7,241 nucleotides of DNA from NCBI GenBank assembly GCA_012800145.1, contig JAAZJW010000013.1, positions 1 through 7,241 on the forward strand, read 5' to 3'. This document shows, piece after piece, positions 5,073-7,241 of the stretch. The first letter of the stretch is position 1; each line of letters starts with the position of its first letter. The position numbers were made by a program, and so were the translations under genes. The notes under the pieces are model-generated. The model was not told where the DNA came from. It was given only the letters and a program-made list of their open reading frames with translations, and ran no database searches. This stretch comes from Clostridiales bacterium (GTDB lineage: Bacteria; Bacillota; Clostridia; Peptostreptococcales; Natronincolaceae).

Positions 5073-5130
5073 ATTGATTAAGAAACCACAGAAAACGAAT
5101 AATTAAGTTCTTTGCCAAATGTTTCATGAA

Positions 5131-7047
5131 TTATTGCCTGATTTTTTGGGGTTTCTTTTTCCTTCCTTCCGGGACTTGCATTTCATTTACGAATCTTGAC
5201 AGTTTTGCTTTCCTATCATGCTTATATAAAGGTGCATAAATATATAACCGTTCTTTGGCCCTAGTTATTGCAACATAAAATAATCTTCTTTCTTCCTCTA
5301 TGCTTTTTTCATCTTGACTTTTACTATGGGGAATAATATCTTCTATAGCATCTATTACAATGACCACCCTGAACTCTAGTCCCTTAGCCCCATGCATGGT
5401 CAAAAGTTCCACCTGATTTCCCTTCAAAGAATACCTTCCCCTGTTTTTATAAATATTTTCATATAAGGATTCCTTAAATTCTTTTACATGGTTAATAAAC
5501 TGCAAGATAGTATTATGCCTATGGGAGATTTCCTCCAGTTCGTTCAATATTCCTATCAATCCATCAGAACCAATCTGTTTTTTTAAACAATAATCATAAA
5601 TATAATCGTCATATCCTACATCCTTCCTAATATAATTGACCGCATCTCCGGTCTCTAAATGTGCAATGGTTTTCAAATCTACCTCCAACCTGTCCAGGTA
5701 GACAATTTGGTAGGGCTCCAAATCCCCTTTAGATTTCAGGGAAGTAATATAGTCCTTGTGATAATTATCTGCCGCTTTTCTTGCTTTGTTAGTTATGTAT
5801 CTTGTAGGACGATTAATTATTCTCCCCAATGCTTCTCTGTCATTTATATTCAATGCTGATCTTAAATAACAGATTATATCTCTGGCTATCCAGTGTTCAT
5901 ATATGTTATATATCTTTTCCTTAGAGGTAAAGGGAATATTGTTGTCTAGAAAGGAATCAACAACAGAACTCGACAACATGTTGGTTCTGTATATTATGGC
6001 TATATCGTTATAATTATAACCTTCTTTAACCAAATTATTAACCAAAATGCTTATATCCTTGTTTTCCAATTCACGATTTTTGGGTCTTAAGAATTGTATT
6101 TCAACCCCGGGTTCCTTAACCGACAGCATAGTTTTTCTAACCCTAAAATCATTATTGCTTATGAGTCTATTAGCGGTTTTAATTATGTTTTCCTGTGATC
6201 TGTAATTTAAATCAAGTACTATTTTTCTCGCATTTTTATATATTTTATCAAACTCCAATATAAAATTAGGATTAGCGCCCCTGAAACTATAAATAGATTG
6301 ATCGTCATCGCCTACGACAAACAAATTTTCTTCAGGGTCTGCCAATAACTTAATTATTTCAAACTGAATACTATTAATATCTTGAAATTCATCTACCAAT
6401 ATGTATTCATATATATTTCTTAATTTTTGCAAAATTACAGACTCATTGACTAGCAATTCATAACACCTAGTTAGCATATCATCAAAATCGATCTTGTTAT
6501 GTTCATCCTTATAACTCTCGTATAAAAATATCACTTTATCAAAATCACCCCTCGACATTGAACTGGGGATAAAGTTTTTTCTATTTAGAATATTGCTTTT
6601 GTATAGACCCATATCTAATATTACATCTTTTATAAATTCGTCGTCCGAATAATTTCCATTCTCCAAAGATTTTATAATTCCCTTGATAACACTGTATTTG
6701 TTGCCTTCGCTTAAAATATTTTCTAAATCGTACCTATAATATGATTTTAAGATTCTAAAAAATGTAGAATGAAAAGTACCAAAACTGACGCTTTTTCTTC
6801 CATCAGGAAACCGGGCATAATTCGATTCAAATCGTAATTTCATTTCATCCACCGCTGATTTTGTAAAGGATATAACCAAAATTTTATTGGGCTTTACATT
6901 ATGATTATTAATCAGGTATCCTACCCTGTGGATAATTACAGTTGTTTTTCCTGAGCCAGGTCCCGCATACACCATGCAAGGTCCTTTAAAATGTTTAACG
7001 GCTTCCAGTTGCTGTTTATTTAACTCTTCTAAACACAATTTATTCAT
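5131..7047 (-). CDS. ATP-dependent DNA helicase, UvrD/PcrA/Rep-like (SF1A), short form
   Basis: This is a 3'-5' single-stranded DNA translocase/helicase of the repair and replication-restart type. All SF1A motifs are present in order: Q motif (LNKQQLEAV, 9-17), motif I AGPGSGKTT (28-36, Lys34), Ia VISFTKSAVDEM (58-69), Ib SFGTFHSTF (88-96), II VDEFQD (218-223), III GDDDQSIYSFRGA (246-258), IV LDLNYRS (278-284), V LLTMHGAKGLEF (548-559) and VI RRLFYVAITRAKERL (587-601). At 638 aa it is about 80-100 residues shorter than typical PcrA/UvrD. It ends soon after motif VI with a basic tail (GRKKKPQKIRQ) and so lacks the C-terminal extension that in PcrA binds RNA polymerase. It is therefore probably an accessory helicase and not the cell's PcrA. 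ATG start with GGGAG 6 nt upstream and an extended -10 promoter before it, so it is likely expressed alone. No clear terminator follows it on its own strand. Confidence 0.93.
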   Translation of the reverse strand: MNKLCLEELNKQQLEAVKHFKGPCMVYAGPGSGKTTVIIHRVGYLINNHNVKPNKILVISFTKSAVDEMKLRFESNYARFPDGRKSVSFGTFHSTFFRILKSYYRYDLENILSEGNKYSVIKGIIKSLENGNYSDDEFIKDVILDMGLYKSNILNRKNFIPSSMSRGDFDKVIFLYESYKDEHNKIDFDDMLTRCYELLVNESVILQKLRNIYEYILVDEFQDINSIQFEIIKLLADPEENLFVVGDDDQSIYSFRGANPNFILEFDKIYKNARKIVLDLNYRSQENIIKTANRLISNNDFRVRKTMLSVKEPGVEIQFLRPKNRELENKDISILVNNLVKEGYNYNDIAIIYRTNMLSSSVVDSFLDNNIPFTSKEKIYNIYEHWIARDIICYLRSALNINDREALGRIINRPTRYITNKARKAADNYHKDYITSLKSKGDLEPYQIVYLDRLEVDLKTIAHLETGDAVNYIRKDVGYDDYIYDYCLKKQIGSDGLIGILNELEEISHRHNTILQFINHVKEFKESLYENIYKNRGRYSLKGNQVELLTMHGAKGLEFRVVIVIDAIEDIIPHSKSQDEKSIEEERRLFYVAITRAKERLYIYAPLYKHDRKAKLSRFVNEMQVPEGRKKKPQKIRQ

Positions 7048-7088
7048 AATACACTCCCAAGATTTATAATGTATAATGCAACAACATC

Positions 7089-7097
7089 ATTATAACA
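7089..7097 (-). promoter_or_regulatory. Extended -10 promoter of the helicase gene
   Basis: TGTTATAAT on the minus strand combines a perfect TATAAT with the TGn extension. No convincing -35 lies 16-18 bp upstream, which is tolerated by extended -10 promoters. The RNA start is expected near 7082, giving a leader of about 35 nt that ends in a GGGAG ribosome site. Confidence 0.5.
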
Positions 7098-7129
7098 AAA
7101 TTCGCTAAAATTAACATTGTTTCATCATT

Positions 7130-7165
7130 AAAAAAACCCACGGATAATATCTTCCGTAGGTTTTT
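7130..7165 (-). terminator. Rho-independent terminator of the tRNA-Phe transcript
   Basis: Read on the minus strand, CCTACGGA and TCCGTGGG pair over 8 bp with one G-U and an 8-nt loop, followed by seven Ts (7136-7130). Six As before the stem can extend the pairing with the U-tract. The plus-strand version would carry a C-A mismatch in place of the G-U, which supports the minus orientation. The stem begins right after the CCA end of the tRNA. Confidence 0.85.

Positions 7166-7241
<76 letters not shown>

Noticed and set aside
5054..5077. A tiny open frame starting at ATG 5054
   Set aside because: It has 7 codons, begins inside the terminator loop, and the GGAGG at 5020-5024 is 29 nt away and probably paired.
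4817..5130. A riboswitch or T-box leader in the long intergenic gap
   Set aside because: On the minus strand the leader of the P-loop gene is AT-rich with no stable hairpins or terminator; on the plus strand there is no downstream gene. No T-box, SAM or TPP core motif is visible.

Overview
The window looks like a chromosomal segment of a low-GC, Gram-positive anaerobe of the Clostridia type. The evidence is AT-rich intergenic DNA, strong G-rich Shine-Dalgarno sequences, frequent GTG starts, sigma-A-type promoters, a ThiI without a rhodanese domain paired with its own cysteine desulfurase, and the intergenic palindromic repeats typical of such genomes. The species cannot be named from the sequence.

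Layout. All six protein genes and the one tRNA gene lie on the minus strand, so they are transcribed from high to low coordinates. At the right edge is a complete tRNA-Phe(GAA) with encoded CCA and an intrinsic terminator directly behind it. Next is a short UvrD/PcrA-type SF1A helicase (5131-7047) with its own extended -10 promoter. A 314-bp gap (4817-5130) separates it from a five-gene run: a 448-aa P-loop protein of the cyclic 2,3-diphosphoglycerate synthetase-like family (COG2403 type, 3470-4816), a NifS/IscS-type cysteine desulfurase (2285-3442), thiI (1099-2277), a small YvlD/phage-holin-IV-type membrane protein (690-1034) and an SSAT-like GNAT acetyltransferase (145-660). The cysteine desulfurase and ThiI form an evident sulfur relay for 4-thiouridine at tRNA position 8; their translation is probably coupled. 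The other three genes have no clear link to that pathway.

The most interesting stretch is the 4817-5130 gap. It holds two back-to-back promoters whose -35 boxes form an inverted repeat, a 15-bp direct repeat just upstream of the P-loop gene, and a compact plus-strand unit with a near-consensus extended -10 promoter, several hairpins, C-rich single-stranded stretches and a canonical U8 terminator. That unit encodes no plausible protein and is best explained as a free-standing small RNA of about 115 nt. Its two 3' hairpins are an exact 20-nt tandem duplication in which one base pair has been swapped from C-G to G-C, which is internal evidence that the RNA structure is under selection.

The remaining intergenic elements are two palindromic repeats (6-76 and 1061-1098) and a 12-bp direct repeat at the junction of the two 3'-most genes. 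No CRISPR array, insertion sequence, integrase or defence system is visible. Apart from the small RNA region this is ordinary chromosomal housekeeping DNA.
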